Below, one piece after another: positions 31,707-40,426 of a stretch of DNA of 64,000 nt (its first letter is position 1; every line of letters begins with the position of its first letter). The position numbers were made by a program, and so were the translations under genes. Location: contig NZ_CANLSZ010000002.1 in NCBI RefSeq assembly GCF_947493765.1, forward strand, positions 310,001 to 374,000, in the 5' to 3' direction. Under the pieces are notes generated by a model. That model searched no databases, was not told the origin of the DNA, and saw only the letters and a program-made list of their open reading frames with translations. The stretch comes from an uncultured Arthrobacter sp. (GTDB lineage Bacteria; Actinomycetota; Actinomycetes; Actinomycetales; Micrococcaceae).

Positions 31707-32804
31707 GTGAGTGCAGCGCACCTGACCCACAGCGTGCTCGACAGGGCCGGCTTCGAGGCCATCGCCGCGGCCCACCCCGAGGTGGTGATCCCCATCGAGC
31801 AGACTCCCGACTGGGTGGAGTTCGAGCAGGCACTCGGACGCGCCGCGCTCGGGATCTGGGTGTATGCGGACGCCGATGGTTCCGTGGTCGCGACCGCGAG
31901 CTTCGTCCGGGTGACGCGGCGGCTCCGCGACTCGGTCGTGGTGGTCAACGGGCCCGTCTGGTTCGGCGAGCGGACGCCCGCGGCGGAACGCGCACTTTTG
32001 GAGACGGTCCGCCTGCAGTTCCGCGAGGATCCCTCCGTCGATCCCCTCTACGTGCGCATGCAGGTCGCCACGCTCCAACCTCCCGCGACGGGGCCCATCG
32101 AGCACGGCTGGTACGAACGGGAGATCGTGGTCGACCTCACGATGTCCGAGGCGGCGCTCCTGAAGAGCTTCCGTCCCAATGCACGCAACAGCATCCGCCG
32201 GGCGCAGCGCGACGGAGTCGAGGTGCGGCATATACCGCGGGAGGAATGGGTCTCCGTGTTCACCTCGGAGCTCTTCCCGATCATGCGGGAGACCGCTGAG
32301 CGTGACGGCTTCCAGTCCTTCGACTCCTCCTACTACGAGACGCTCCTGACGGTCCTCGGTGATCGACTGCGGATGCTCGTCGCCTACCGTGACGGACAGC
32401 CGCTCAGCTGGCTCATCACCACGGAGTACCGCGGGTACGCGGTCTACTACTTCGCCGGCAGCACCCGGGAGGCGCGCCGCGTCTTCGCCCCGTACCTGCT
32501 GCTCTGGGAAGCGTTCCGGGTGCTCCGGTCCGCAGGCAACACCGCGTGCGGACTGACGGGTATCGTCAGCGAGAACTACCCGGGACTGGCCAACGTGACC
32601 ACGTTCAAGCGCAACTTCTCCCGGAACGTGGTGGTGGTCCCCACCACGTACGACATCCCGCTGGACCGGGCACGCTACACGGCCGTGGCATCGCTCCTGC
32701 AGGCCCGCCGCGCGGGCACGGCACTGGCGGGATCGGCGCGACGGCGCGCCTCCTCCGTGGTGGGCCGGCTCCGGCACGGACGCGGACCCGAGGGTGGGAC
32801 GTGA
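31707..32804 (+). CDS. FemAB-type peptidoglycan bridge aminoacyltransferase-like protein
   Basis: 365-residue protein of the FemX/FemAB GNAT-like superfamily, which uses aminoacyl-tRNA to extend the stem-peptide cross-bridge of lipid II. Typical signs are IPIEQTPDWVEFEQALGR, FRPNARNSIRRAQRDGVEV and YYFAGSTREARRVFAPYLLLWEA. The position between rpsF-side envelope genes is usual for Micrococcaceae. The GTG at 31707 is preferred to the GTG at 31680 because GGAAGAGGA precedes it. Its stop overlaps the next start (TGATG), so the two are coupled. Confidence 0.85.
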   Translation: MSAAHLTHSVLDRAGFEAIAAAHPEVVIPIEQTPDWVEFEQALGRAALGIWVYADADGSVVATASFVRVTRRLRDSVVVVNGPVWFGERTPAAERALLETVRLQFREDPSVDPLYVRMQVATLQPPATGPIEHGWYEREIVVDLTMSEAALLKSFRPNARNSIRRAQRDGVEVRHIPREEWVSVFTSELFPIMRETAERDGFQSFDSSYYETLLTVLGDRLRMLVAYRDGQPLSWLITTEYRGYAVYYFAGSTREARRVFAPYLLLWEAFRVLRSAGNTACGLTGIVSENYPGLANVTTFKRNFSRNVVVVPTTYDIPLDRARYTAVASLLQARRAGTALAGSARRRASSVVGRLRHGRGPEGGT

Positions 32805-34240
32805 TGGATGTAGAGGTGGTCGGTGCCGGCCCGAACGGTCTCGCCGCGGCCGTGGTGATGGCCCGCGCAGGGTTGAGCGTGCGGGTGCACGAGGCTGCTC
32901 CGACGATCGGCGGGGGGTCGCGGTCGGTCGAACTGATGGAGCAGGGCCACCTGCACGATGTCTGTTCCGCGGTCCACCCCATGGCGCTCGCGTCGCCCTT
33001 CTTCCAGGACTTCGAGATCTCGCGTCGTATCGGGTTCGCCATCCCGGAGGTCTCCTTCGCGCACCCGCTAGACGGTGGCCGGGCCGGCGTCGCCCACCGC
33101 AGCATGGACCGCACCGTGGCAGGGCTCGGCGTCGACGGCGAGGCCTACCGCCGCCTCCTCGAGCCCCTGAGTGATCGGGCCGCGGAGATCCTCGGCTTCA
33201 CCCTCGACCACGTGGTGCGCGTCCCTCGCCACCCCGGGGCGGTGGTGCGGTTCGGGCTCGCCGTGCTCGATCAGGGTCTGCCCTGGTGGAACAGGCGGTT
33301 CACCACCGACGAGGCCGCGGCGCTCGTCACAGGGGTGATGGCCCACCCCGTCGGGACACTCCCCTCGTTGGCCGGGGCGGGCGCCGGCCTGGTGCTGAAT
33401 CTCCTTGCGCACACCACGGGCTGGCCGATCCCGGTCGGAGGCTCGCAGTCCATCGTGGACGCCCTGGCGCTCGACCTCCGGCAGCACGGCGGGCAGATCG
33501 TCACCGACAGCCGCATCAGTACCCTCGCCGAGGTCTCGGACGCCCGCGCGGTCCTCCTCGACGTCGCACCCAGGACCTTCAGCGCCATGTCCCGCGGACG
33601 ACTGCCCGCGACCTACGAGAAGGCACTCTCGGCGTTCAGGTACGGGAACGCGGCGTGCAAGGTGGACTTCGTCCTCTCCGGTCCCGTGCCGTGGACGCAC
33701 CCCGAGCTGCACCGGGCCGGGACGGCGCACCTGGGCGGTACGCGCGAGGAGATCGCCGCCGGCGAGCAGCAGGTCAACCGGGGTGAGCACCCGGAGAGCC
33801 CCTACGTGCTGCTCTCCCAACCCTCCACCTTCGACCCGACCCGCGCGCCCGAGGGACGCCACACCCTGTGGACCTACTGCCATGTGCCGCGCGGCTCCAC
33901 CCGGGACATGGCGGAGGCCGTGACCGCGCAGATTGAGCGCTTCGCTCCCGGCTTCCGTGACGTCGTCGTGCGCACCCGGACGACGACGGCGACCGAGCTG
34001 GAGGCGTACAACGCCAATTACGTGGGCGGGGACTTCAGCAGCGGAGCGGTCAATCTGCGGCAGATCGTCGCCCGGCCCGTGCCGTCCCTGCAGCCCTGGG
34101 CCACTCCGCTCGAGGGTGTCTATCTCTGCTCGCAGTCCACGCCCCCGGGTCCCGGTGTGCACGGCATGGCGGGCCTCAACGCCGCACGCCTCGCCCTGCG
34201 ACGCGAGTTCGGACTGCCGGTGCCCGCGCTGGGTCTCTAG
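32804..34240 (+). CDS. Phytoene desaturase-like FAD-dependent oxidoreductase
   Basis: 478 residues. The N-terminal dinucleotide motif is VVGAGPNGLAAAVVMARAG, followed by EAAPTIGGGSRS as in the carotenoid-desaturase/amine-oxidase superfamily. The C-terminal FAD loop is VYLCSQSTPPGPGVHGMAGLNAA. No substrate can be assigned; many actinobacteria have one or more such enzymes outside carotenoid clusters. Its coupling to the FemAB gene hints at an envelope or lipid substrate, which is only inference. ATG at 32804 used; GTG at 32801 is equally possible. Confidence 0.85.
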   Translation: MDVEVVGAGPNGLAAAVVMARAGLSVRVHEAAPTIGGGSRSVELMEQGHLHDVCSAVHPMALASPFFQDFEISRRIGFAIPEVSFAHPLDGGRAGVAHRSMDRTVAGLGVDGEAYRRLLEPLSDRAAEILGFTLDHVVRVPRHPGAVVRFGLAVLDQGLPWWNRRFTTDEAAALVTGVMAHPVGTLPSLAGAGAGLVLNLLAHTTGWPIPVGGSQSIVDALALDLRQHGGQIVTDSRISTLAEVSDARAVLLDVAPRTFSAMSRGRLPATYEKALSAFRYGNAACKVDFVLSGPVPWTHPELHRAGTAHLGGTREEIAAGEQQVNRGEHPESPYVLLSQPSTFDPTRAPEGRHTLWTYCHVPRGSTRDMAEAVTAQIERFAPGFRDVVVRTRTTTATELEAYNANYVGGDFSSGAVNLRQIVARPVPSLQPWATPLEGVYLCSQSTPPGPGVHGMAGLNAARLALRREFGLPVPALGL

Positions 34241-34361
34241 CTCGCGCACGCCCCCGCCGCACGCCGCCGTCGGGCGCTGCTCCGGGGACCTCCGGGAACA
34301 CGCGGGGCGAAGTGCGGCGATGCGATCCGTGGGCGCGCCGACATCTGGCAATGTGTAAACC

Positions 34362-35168
34362 ATGACCTCCGAACCAGCCGCGCGTGTTGCACTCATCATC
34401 GAAGACGACGCCGATGTGCGCCAGCTCCTCGTCATGACCCTGGGCATGAACGGTTTCACCACGATCGAGGCCGGGAGCGGGCGGGAGGGCGTTGCCCTCG
34501 TCCGTGAACGCCGCCCGGATCTCGTGACCCTCGACCTGAACCTGCCGGACATCGACGGCGTGGAGGTGTGCCGCCAGATCCGTCCGCTGACCGATGCGTA
34601 CATCATCATGATCACGGCACGCCAGGACGAGATCGACCGCCTGATCGGCCTCGAGATCGGCGCCGACGACTTCGTGGTGAAGCCCTTCAGCCCGCGCGAG
34701 GTGGGCGCCCGCGTGAACGCGATGTTCCGGCGACCGAGGAATGCGGGCAGTGCCGAGCCGCAGCGGGCCGGATCGGACACCGCACCGGCCGGGTCGGATG
34801 CCGCACCGGCCGGGAGCCCGGAGGTCGGGGCGACCCCGGCGTCGGAGTCCGTCGAGGGACTGCTGGTCCACGGGCCGATCGAGATCGACACGGAGGGCCG
34901 GATCGCCATGCTCGACGGGGCCGAGCTTCCGCTGACGCGCATCGAGTTCGATCTGCTGGCCACGCTCGTCTCTGGCCCGCGGAGGGTCTGGCAGCGCGAG
35001 ACGCTGCTGGCGAGGATCTGGGGCGACGGATGGGTGAACGACCAGCACCTGGTGGAGGTCCACATCCGCAACCTGCGCAAGAAGCTGAACGAGGACACCA
35101 AGGCGCCCCGGTTCATCCGCACGGTGCGGGGCGTCGGTTACCGGATGATCCCGCCGAGCGCCGCCTGA
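34362..35168 (+). CDS. Orphan OmpR-family response regulator
   Basis: 268 residues. Receiver domain 8-122 with acidic pocket Glu14-Asp15-Asp16, phospho-acceptor Asp58 (VTLDLNLPDIDG), Thr85 and Lys107 (VVKPFSPREV). A linker of about 40 residues carries AGSDTAP/AGSDAAP/AGSPEVG repeats. The winged-helix effector follows (LTRIEFDLLATLVSGPRRVWQRETLL, VHIRNLRKKL, FIRTVRGVGYRM). No histidine kinase lies beside it. Instead its last 31 bases overlap, tail to tail, the gene for a signal peptidase with an HPt-like domain. Confidence 0.95.
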   Translation: MTSEPAARVALIIEDDADVRQLLVMTLGMNGFTTIEAGSGREGVALVRERRPDLVTLDLNLPDIDGVEVCRQIRPLTDAYIIMITARQDEIDRLIGLEIGADDFVVKPFSPREVGARVNAMFRRPRNAGSAEPQRAGSDTAPAGSDAAPAGSPEVGATPASESVEGLLVHGPIEIDTEGRIAMLDGAELPLTRIEFDLLATLVSGPRRVWQRETLLARIWGDGWVNDQHLVEVHIRNLRKKLNEDTKAPRFIRTVRGVGYRMIPPSAA

Positions 35169-36160
35169 TACTCGGAGCCGAGGATCCGCAGCCGGTCGAT
35201 CAGGGCCTCGTGCCGGTCCGGCTCGCCGACGAGTTCCAGGGCCGAGGAGGAGGCCTCCTCGAGCCGGCGGGCGCCCACCATCGAGGCGCTGACATTGAGG
35301 CTGAGCAGGGCCACCACGGCGGCGTCGCCGTCCCGTGCGCCGAACGCCGCGTCGATGGCGTCGATCCGCTGCGGGAGCATGTCCACGAACATCCCGGCGA
35401 ACTGCAGTGCTCCGGCCTGGTTCGACAGTTCCGCCCCGAGATCGTCGAGCGTCTGCCGGTCGAGCACGGGGAGCAGCGAGATGTCCTCGGCGGTGTGGGC
35501 GCCCGGGGCGGGGGTGCCGGTCGCGCCGGCGGCGTCGTCGGCGTCGTCCTTGGGCCGGGACCAGATCATGAGCAGTAGACCTCCGACGAGGACGGCAGGG
35601 ACCCCGTAGACGAGGAGCTGGCTGACAACGGGCGTACGGAGGGCCCGGATGATGGAGCCGACCTCGGGGATGACCGCTCTGGCCTCATACACGTGGTCCC
35701 CCTCGAGGGTGGCGGTCCAGGGGTCGACGGAGTCGTTGGCGTCACCCTTGGTGCGGACGGCGGTGGTGCCGTCCGTCCCCCTGATGACCTCGACCACCCG
35801 GTGTGTCTCGACCCGGTGGTCCTCCACGGGGATGTGGTAGCTGATGACATCGCCCACCGCGATGCCGCTCACGGGCTGCAGGGTGGTGACGACGACGTCG
35901 CCGGGCATGATCTCCGGGGCCATGCTCCCGGTGAGCATCGTGGCGGTCTGGTAGCCGAGGAAGCGGGGGCCGATGGCGAAGAACAGGACGGCGGCGATCG
36001 CCGTGATCATGAGCAGCGTTCCCAGCAGGCTCGCGAGGCGCTGGCCGAGGGACGGCCGGTCGGTGGCGACGACAGTCTCCGCCGGTGCGATCCGGCGTCC
36101 GGCGGGCCGGAGCGTGGCCCGTGATGCGGGGCTGATGGACGGGAGGTCGATCGTCGTCAC
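35138..36160 (-). CDS. SipW-type signal peptidase I fused to an HPt-like domain
   Basis: 340 residues. Membrane helix at about 45-65, then an ER/archaeal (S26B, SipW) type peptidase: Ser79 in MLTGSMAPEIMPGD, His120 in VETHRVVEV and Asp140 in TKGDANDSVDP match the Ser/His/Asp set of this type. A second helix (LLVYGVPAVLVGGLLLMIW) at about 182-200 is followed by an acidic linker. Residues 228-340 are helical and resemble the HPt-like proteins of Arthrobacter (LDRQTLDDLGAELSN, LLSLNVSASMVGARRLEEA). The usual phospho-acceptor His is missing; the aligned residue is Leu or Ser. Likely substrates are the TasA-like proteins at 59864-61021. Confidence 0.8.
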   Translation of the reverse strand: MTTIDLPSISPASRATLRPAGRRIAPAETVVATDRPSLGQRLASLLGTLLMITAIAAVLFFAIGPRFLGYQTATMLTGSMAPEIMPGDVVVTTLQPVSGIAVGDVISYHIPVEDHRVETHRVVEVIRGTDGTTAVRTKGDANDSVDPWTATLEGDHVYEARAVIPEVGSIIRALRTPVVSQLLVYGVPAVLVGGLLLMIWSRPKDDADDAAGATGTPAPGAHTAEDISLLPVLDRQTLDDLGAELSNQAGALQFAGMFVDMLPQRIDAIDAAFGARDGDAAVVALLSLNVSASMVGARRLEEASSSALELVGEPDRHEALIDRLRILGSEYQAALGGIIR

Positions 36161-36936
36161 GCGTGGCTCCTTCTGGTGGTTCCCCGGATCCGGTCGGTGA
36201 CCGGTCGAGGTTGCCCGCCTGCCCGGTGGACGGACCGGAACGGGTGGGCAACCTCGGGAGTGCTGGACTCCTGGTATCCACTGTGCTGCTCGGGACTAAA
36301 GGCAGCGTGCCGGAAGGGCGAAAGAAAACCGAAGAAAGAGCGAAGAGTGAGTTCGCGGGGGGCTTCGTCCCCAGTGCCCGACGGTCATCGGTGGGATCGA
36401 GCGGTCGGGCCCGTTGGTCCCCCGTCGTTGTTCCCACCGCCCGACGGCGATGGGTGGGAGCGAGCGGTCCGGCCCCTTGGTCGCCGTCGTTGACCAGTGG
36501 GATGGAGCAAGGGCCGACGCCGGAAGAAGGCCCGATGCCTCTTCTCGACGCCGAGTAGGCGCTCAGGGCGGGTCGCGGCGCGGAAGAGTACTGAATCCCC
36601 TGGGCCGTTGCGTTCGTTCCCAGTGGCCGACGGCAGCCAGTGGGAGCGAGCGGTCGGGCCCCTTGGTCGCCGTCGTCGGTCCCAGTGCCCGACGGCGATC
36701 GGTGGGAACGAGCGGTCGATCCCACTCACCGCCGTTGACCAGTGGGAGGGAGCGGTCCGGCACGCCGATTCTGGCGTTCCTTCCCAGTGCCCGACGGCGA
36801 TCACTGGGAGCAAGGACCCTGCCCGCGCTGGCCGTCGCGTTCGTCCCCACTGCACGATGGCGATCACTGGGATCGAGGACTCGGTGCCAGCGACCGTCGA
36901 GAACGAGGGCCCCGCTGCTGCCTGCGGTCGTCCGTT
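36161..36936. repeat. Intergenic region with mosaic repeat array A
   Basis: 776 bases with no supported gene. 36207-36257 is a 16-base stem with two G-U pairs and a 19-base loop, upstream of the SipW-HPt gene. From about 36367 to 36905 lie eight or so copies of a hairpin unit: TCCCA, a 12-18 base centre such as CCGACGGCGATC, TGGGA, then CGAGCGGTC. Copies are spaced about 60 bases apart by GGCCCCTTGGTCGCCGTCGT. Some copies are inverted (TCCCACTCACCGCCGTTGAC). Open frames across the array are produced by the repeats. Confidence 0.88.
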
Positions 36937-37473
36937 CTACTGTGCGGCAGGCTTTGTGCCGAGAAGGATGTTCGCACCCCAGGCCAGGGCTGTCATGGCG
37001 ACGACGGCAGCGGCCATGGTGAGGAAGTGGACCGGGGTGTGCAGAATACCGAGACTCACGATCAGCGTCGTCGCTCCCGCCGGTGGGTGCGGAAGGCGGA
37101 GCATCGTGAGCGCCAGGGTGGTGGCGGCCACGGATACCGCCCCCGCCAGGACGTGGGCCGCCGTGAGCCCTCCGACCGGCGCCGCCTGCAGACCGTCGAT
37201 GCCGAACGCATAGAAGCAGGCGATACCGGCCGCCAGACCGACGCCATGTCCCACGAGGGTGTTGAGCGGTCGGGACGACGGCTGGTCGGGGGATTCGAAG
37301 AACAGCATGAGCGTGGGTCCGAGGCTCGGAAAGAGCCACGGCATGTGGGTGAGCAGCCCGATGAGCCCGACTGCGGACAGCGTGAGCAGGCTCAGGGCAG
37401 CCGCATACACGCCGGCGCCCATGGTTCCGAAGGCGTTGCGCAGCCGATCGAGGACGGGCGTCCCGGAGGTCAC
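36937..37473 (-). CDS. HPP family membrane protein
   Basis: 178 residues, four to five membrane helices, with the family motif HPPA at 129-132 (LRLPHPPAGATTLI) and LFPSLGPTLMLFFESP. Some plant and cyanobacterial HPP proteins transport nitrite; for bacterial ones the role is mostly unknown. GTG start overlapping the previous stop by four bases. Third gene of the molybdoenzyme operon, which makes a link to nitrate/nitrite or another oxyanion possible but unproven. Confidence 0.88.
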   Translation of the reverse strand: MTSGTPVLDRLRNAFGTMGAGVYAAALSLLTLSAVGLIGLLTHMPWLFPSLGPTLMLFFESPDQPSSRPLNTLVGHGVGLAAGIACFYAFGIDGLQAAPVGGLTAAHVLAGAVSVAATTLALTMLRLPHPPAGATTLIVSLGILHTPVHFLTMAAAVVAMTALAWGANILLGTKPAAQ

Positions 37474-37931
37474 CGTGCCACGAGCAGGGCCTGGGGGGCG
37501 GCCTGCTTGGTCCGTGTCCGGATCCACCGAGCCTGGAGCTCGGTATCCGGGGCGCAGCTCGAGACGATACCGCCCAGCTCGGTGTCCCTGCTGCCGGCAG
37601 CCGCCTGGCCCACGAGGGTCCACATGATGTCGATGTGCTGGACGAGCACATAGAGATCCTGCAGATCGAGCAGCAGTCCGAGAGGCCCGGAGCGCACCTC
37701 CCGGACGCCGTCCGCCGTCACGCGATGTTCCTCCTCGCCCTCCACCTCCGCGCCGAAGCGTTCGATGACAGGGTGCAGCACCTCGAGATGCCGATCGCAC
37801 TGCCCGGCCAGGGTATCGAGGATGGTGTGGACGTCGGGTTCGTCCGCGTGTCCCTCGGCGACGGTGCGGAAGGACCGGGCCAGAATCTCCTCTCCTTCCC
37901 TCAGCAGTCCGAGGTAGACGGGTAGCTTCAT
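37470..37931 (-). CDS. Helical protein of unknown function in molybdoenzyme operon
   Basis: 153 residues, not recognised. The N-terminal 60 residues look like two long helices (LPVYLGLLREGEEILARSF, DTLAGQCDRHLEVLHPVIERFG), followed by an LLDLQDLYVLVQHIDIMWTLVGQAA helix. The pattern recalls ferritin-like or hemerythrin-like bundles, with His/Glu residues in place, but no full metal motif can be shown. Both ends overlap their neighbours by four bases (ATGA and GTGA), so it is tightly coupled to the oxidoreductase and to HPP. Confidence 0.7.
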   Translation of the reverse strand: MKLPVYLGLLREGEEILARSFRTVAEGHADEPDVHTILDTLAGQCDRHLEVLHPVIERFGAEVEGEEEHRVTADGVREVRSGPLGLLLDLQDLYVLVQHIDIMWTLVGQAAAGSRDTELGGIVSSCAPDTELQARWIRTRTKQAAPQALLVAR

Positions 37932-40426
37932 GACGGCTCCTCTCGCGTCGCACGCGCTGGTGGGGTGCTCTCGGGGAAGGACTCGGTGGACTCCCCGGCG
38001 CTGCCCCCGACTGTGGCCGGGACGGAGGCGCGCGCCGGTCGGGAAGCGGTGGTGGTCGGCGCAGGGGAGGGACCTGTCCCGCTGCGCAGCTTTTCGACCC
38101 GCGCGGCAGCGTTCTTGAAGATCGGCTGCTTGGAGACGGGATCCCACTCGGTCAGGGTGAGTTCATTGGCGGCCTCGTGCGACGGCGCGAAGCGTGCGCC
38201 GTCGTCCGCTCCCTCACCTGCGCCGTGGTTCCAGGATCCGTAGTGGAAGGGAGCGAAAACGGTTCCCTCACGCACGTCGCCGACCCGCACGGGGACCTCG
38301 AGATACCCCCGTGGAGACCGGACGGAGGCGATGTCGCCCTCGGAGAGTCCCAGGCGCTCGGCATCGGGTACGGACACCTCGATCCACGCTCCCCGAGCCG
38401 CATCATCCAGCGGTTTGCTGCGTCCGGTCTTGGTCCGGGTATGGAACTGATAGACGGTCCTCCCCGTGGTGTACCGCAGGGGGTACTCGTCGCTGGGCTC
38501 CTCGTGCGGCGGACGGTAGGGCTCGCTCTTGAGCCAGGCCTTGCCCGGCTCCACTGTCGCCCGGTACAGGACAGGGCCGGTGGTGCCGCCCGTCAGCAGA
38601 TCATGTCCGTAGGACTCGCAGTCGTCCGGGTCGGTCCGGAAGACCCCGTCCGTGTAGAGCCTCGCCGTGCCATCGGGGTGTTCGTCGGTGCACGGCCAGG
38701 GGATCCCGCTCCCGCCGCGCAGGCGGTCGTAGCTGAGACCGGTGTAGTCGCACGGCCTACCCCGGGACGCCTCCTGCCAGGCCCGAAAGCCGTCCTCCGG
38801 GCCGTCCCAGGTGAGCAGGGGTGTACCCCTGCGCGTACGGAAATCCATGCGGCGGGAGTAGTCGAGAAAGACGTCGAGATCGCTGCGAGCCTCGCCCGGC
38901 GGCTCGACGGCCTTGTCCGAGAGGTGCACCGTCCGGTCCACGTTCGTGAACGTCCCGGTCTTTTCACCCCACGCGGCGCACGGAAGGACGACGTCGGCGT
39001 ACTGGGCGGTCTCGGTCAGATACAGATCCTGCACCACGAGGAAGAGCTCCTCGCGATCGAGGATGCTCCGAATCCGATCGAGTTGCGGCATGGAGACCGC
39101 CGGATTCGTGGCGGAGATCCAGAAGAACTCGATGGACCCCTGCTCGACGTACCTGAAGAGTTGCATCGCGTGCGTCGGCGGTGCCCAGTGCGGAATGGTG
39201 TCGGTGGGCACGTCCCACAGGTCTGCCAGCTGCTGCACGTGCTGGGGATTCTCCCAGTTCCGGAAGCCGGGAAGATCGCCGTCGGCCCCGCACTCGCGGT
39301 TGTTCTGCGCGGTCGGTTGACCGTTCATCTGGAGGATCCCGCTGCCGGGCGAGCCCAGCAGACCGCGCAGCAGGTGGAGATTGTTCACCTGGCAGGCGGA
39401 GGCCGTTGCTTGGGCGGACTGGTAGAACCCCTGGAGCACCGTCGAGAGGACACGGTCGCTGGTTCCGAAGATCTCCGCGGCGCGCCGTACGTCCCCGGCG
39501 TCGACACCACAGGTCTCCGCAACGGCGTCGGGGGTCCATTCCTCCACTGTGGAGCGCAGCTGTTCGATGTTCATCGTGTGATCGGTGATGTACTGCTCGT
39601 CGATCCACCCGTGGTGGAGCAGTTCACGGACCAGTCCGTTCAGCAGGGCGAGGTTCGTCCCCGGTCGTACCGGGAGGTGTACCTCGGCGGCCAGTGCCAC
39701 CTCGGTCTCGCGTGGGTCGACGCAGACCAGACGCGGCGGATTGGGTCCTGCCAACCGGTCCAGGACGCGCATCCACAGCACGGTCTGCGTCTCGGCCATG
39801 TTGTGGCCGAAGAGGAACATGGCGTCGCACTCGTCGATATCGGAGTAACTACCCGGCTGGCCGTCGGACCCGAAGCTCTCCTTCATCGCTGCAGCCGCGG
39901 TCGCCGTGCACAGACGCGTATTGCCGTCCATGTGAGGTGTGCCGATGCCCGCCTTGCCGATGATGCCGAGCGCGTAGTACTCCTCCAGGAACAACTGGCC
40001 CGAGGTGTAGAAGCCGTGACTGAGTGGACCCTTCTCCGCCAGGAGTGTCCTGCTGCGCTCGACGATCCGGGTCATCGCCGTGTCCCAGTCCGTCTCGACC
40101 AATCGGCCGTCAACCCGGATGAGCGGGCGGGTCAATCGGTCGCGGTGGTTTACTCCCTGCCAGCTGGCGAAGAGACCTTTCGGGCCGAGGCGGCCGTGAT
40201 TCACGACGTCGGAGGCACGCCCCCGGATCCCGACCATGCGACTGTCCTTGACGGCGATGTCGCACCCGCAGCCATTGCTGCACAGTACGCAGGCGGACTG
40301 GACCCAGCGGTCGACGTCGTTCTCCGAAACGCCGTCCTCGAGTGCCTGGTCCACACGGACGGGCCAGTGCTCTCCCTGGGCGTACGGGGCACGTGTACCC
40401 CAGATATCAGCGATGCGGTCAACCAC
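37928..40426 (-). CDS. Molybdopterin-dependent oxidoreductase (DMSO reductase superfamily)
   Basis: 832 residues, of the assimilatory nitrate reductase/formate dehydrogenase-like group. The iron-sulfur motif is Cys46, Cys49, Cys53 (CVLCSNGCGC), with an extra Cys55; where relatives have the fourth ligand (GRLCPKG), this protein has Gly81 (NHGRLGPKGLF). The likely molybdenum ligand is Cys173 (NTRLCTATAAAAM). Cofactor-binding blocks such as LFGHNMAETQTVLWMR and ADVVLPCAAWGEKTGTFTNVDR follow. The last 55 residues are a Ser/Pro/Ala tail. Substrate is not visible. No FdhD or molybdopterin synthesis genes are nearby. Confidence 0.88.
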   Translation of the reverse strand: MVDRIADIWGTRAPYAQGEHWPVRVDQALEDGVSENDVDRWVQSACVLCSNGCGCDIAVKDSRMVGIRGRASDVVNHGRLGPKGLFASWQGVNHRDRLTRPLIRVDGRLVETDWDTAMTRIVERSRTLLAEKGPLSHGFYTSGQLFLEEYYALGIIGKAGIGTPHMDGNTRLCTATAAAAMKESFGSDGQPGSYSDIDECDAMFLFGHNMAETQTVLWMRVLDRLAGPNPPRLVCVDPRETEVALAAEVHLPVRPGTNLALLNGLVRELLHHGWIDEQYITDHTMNIEQLRSTVEEWTPDAVAETCGVDAGDVRRAAEIFGTSDRVLSTVLQGFYQSAQATASACQVNNLHLLRGLLGSPGSGILQMNGQPTAQNNRECGADGDLPGFRNWENPQHVQQLADLWDVPTDTIPHWAPPTHAMQLFRYVEQGSIEFFWISATNPAVSMPQLDRIRSILDREELFLVVQDLYLTETAQYADVVLPCAAWGEKTGTFTNVDRTVHLSDKAVEPPGEARSDLDVFLDYSRRMDFRTRRGTPLLTWDGPEDGFRAWQEASRGRPCDYTGLSYDRLRGGSGIPWPCTDEHPDGTARLYTDGVFRTDPDDCESYGHDLLTGGTTGPVLYRATVEPGKAWLKSEPYRPPHEEPSDEYPLRYTTGRTVYQFHTRTKTGRSKPLDDAARGAWIEVSVPDAERLGLSEGDIASVRSPRGYLEVPVRVGDVREGTVFAPFHYGSWNHGAGEGADDGARFAPSHEAANELTLTEWDPVSKQPIFKNAAARVEKLRSGTGPSPAPTTTASRPARASVPATVGGSAGESTESFPESTPPARATREEPS

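Noticed and set aside
36385-36867. Minus-strand frame across repeat array A
   Set aside because: Composed of repeat units with inverted copies, no ribosome site and no recognisable family; similar products arise in array B for the same reason.
36367-36905. CRISPR array
   Set aside because: Units have internal symmetry, variable sequence and both orientations, with conserved rather than unique spacers; no cas genes are present.
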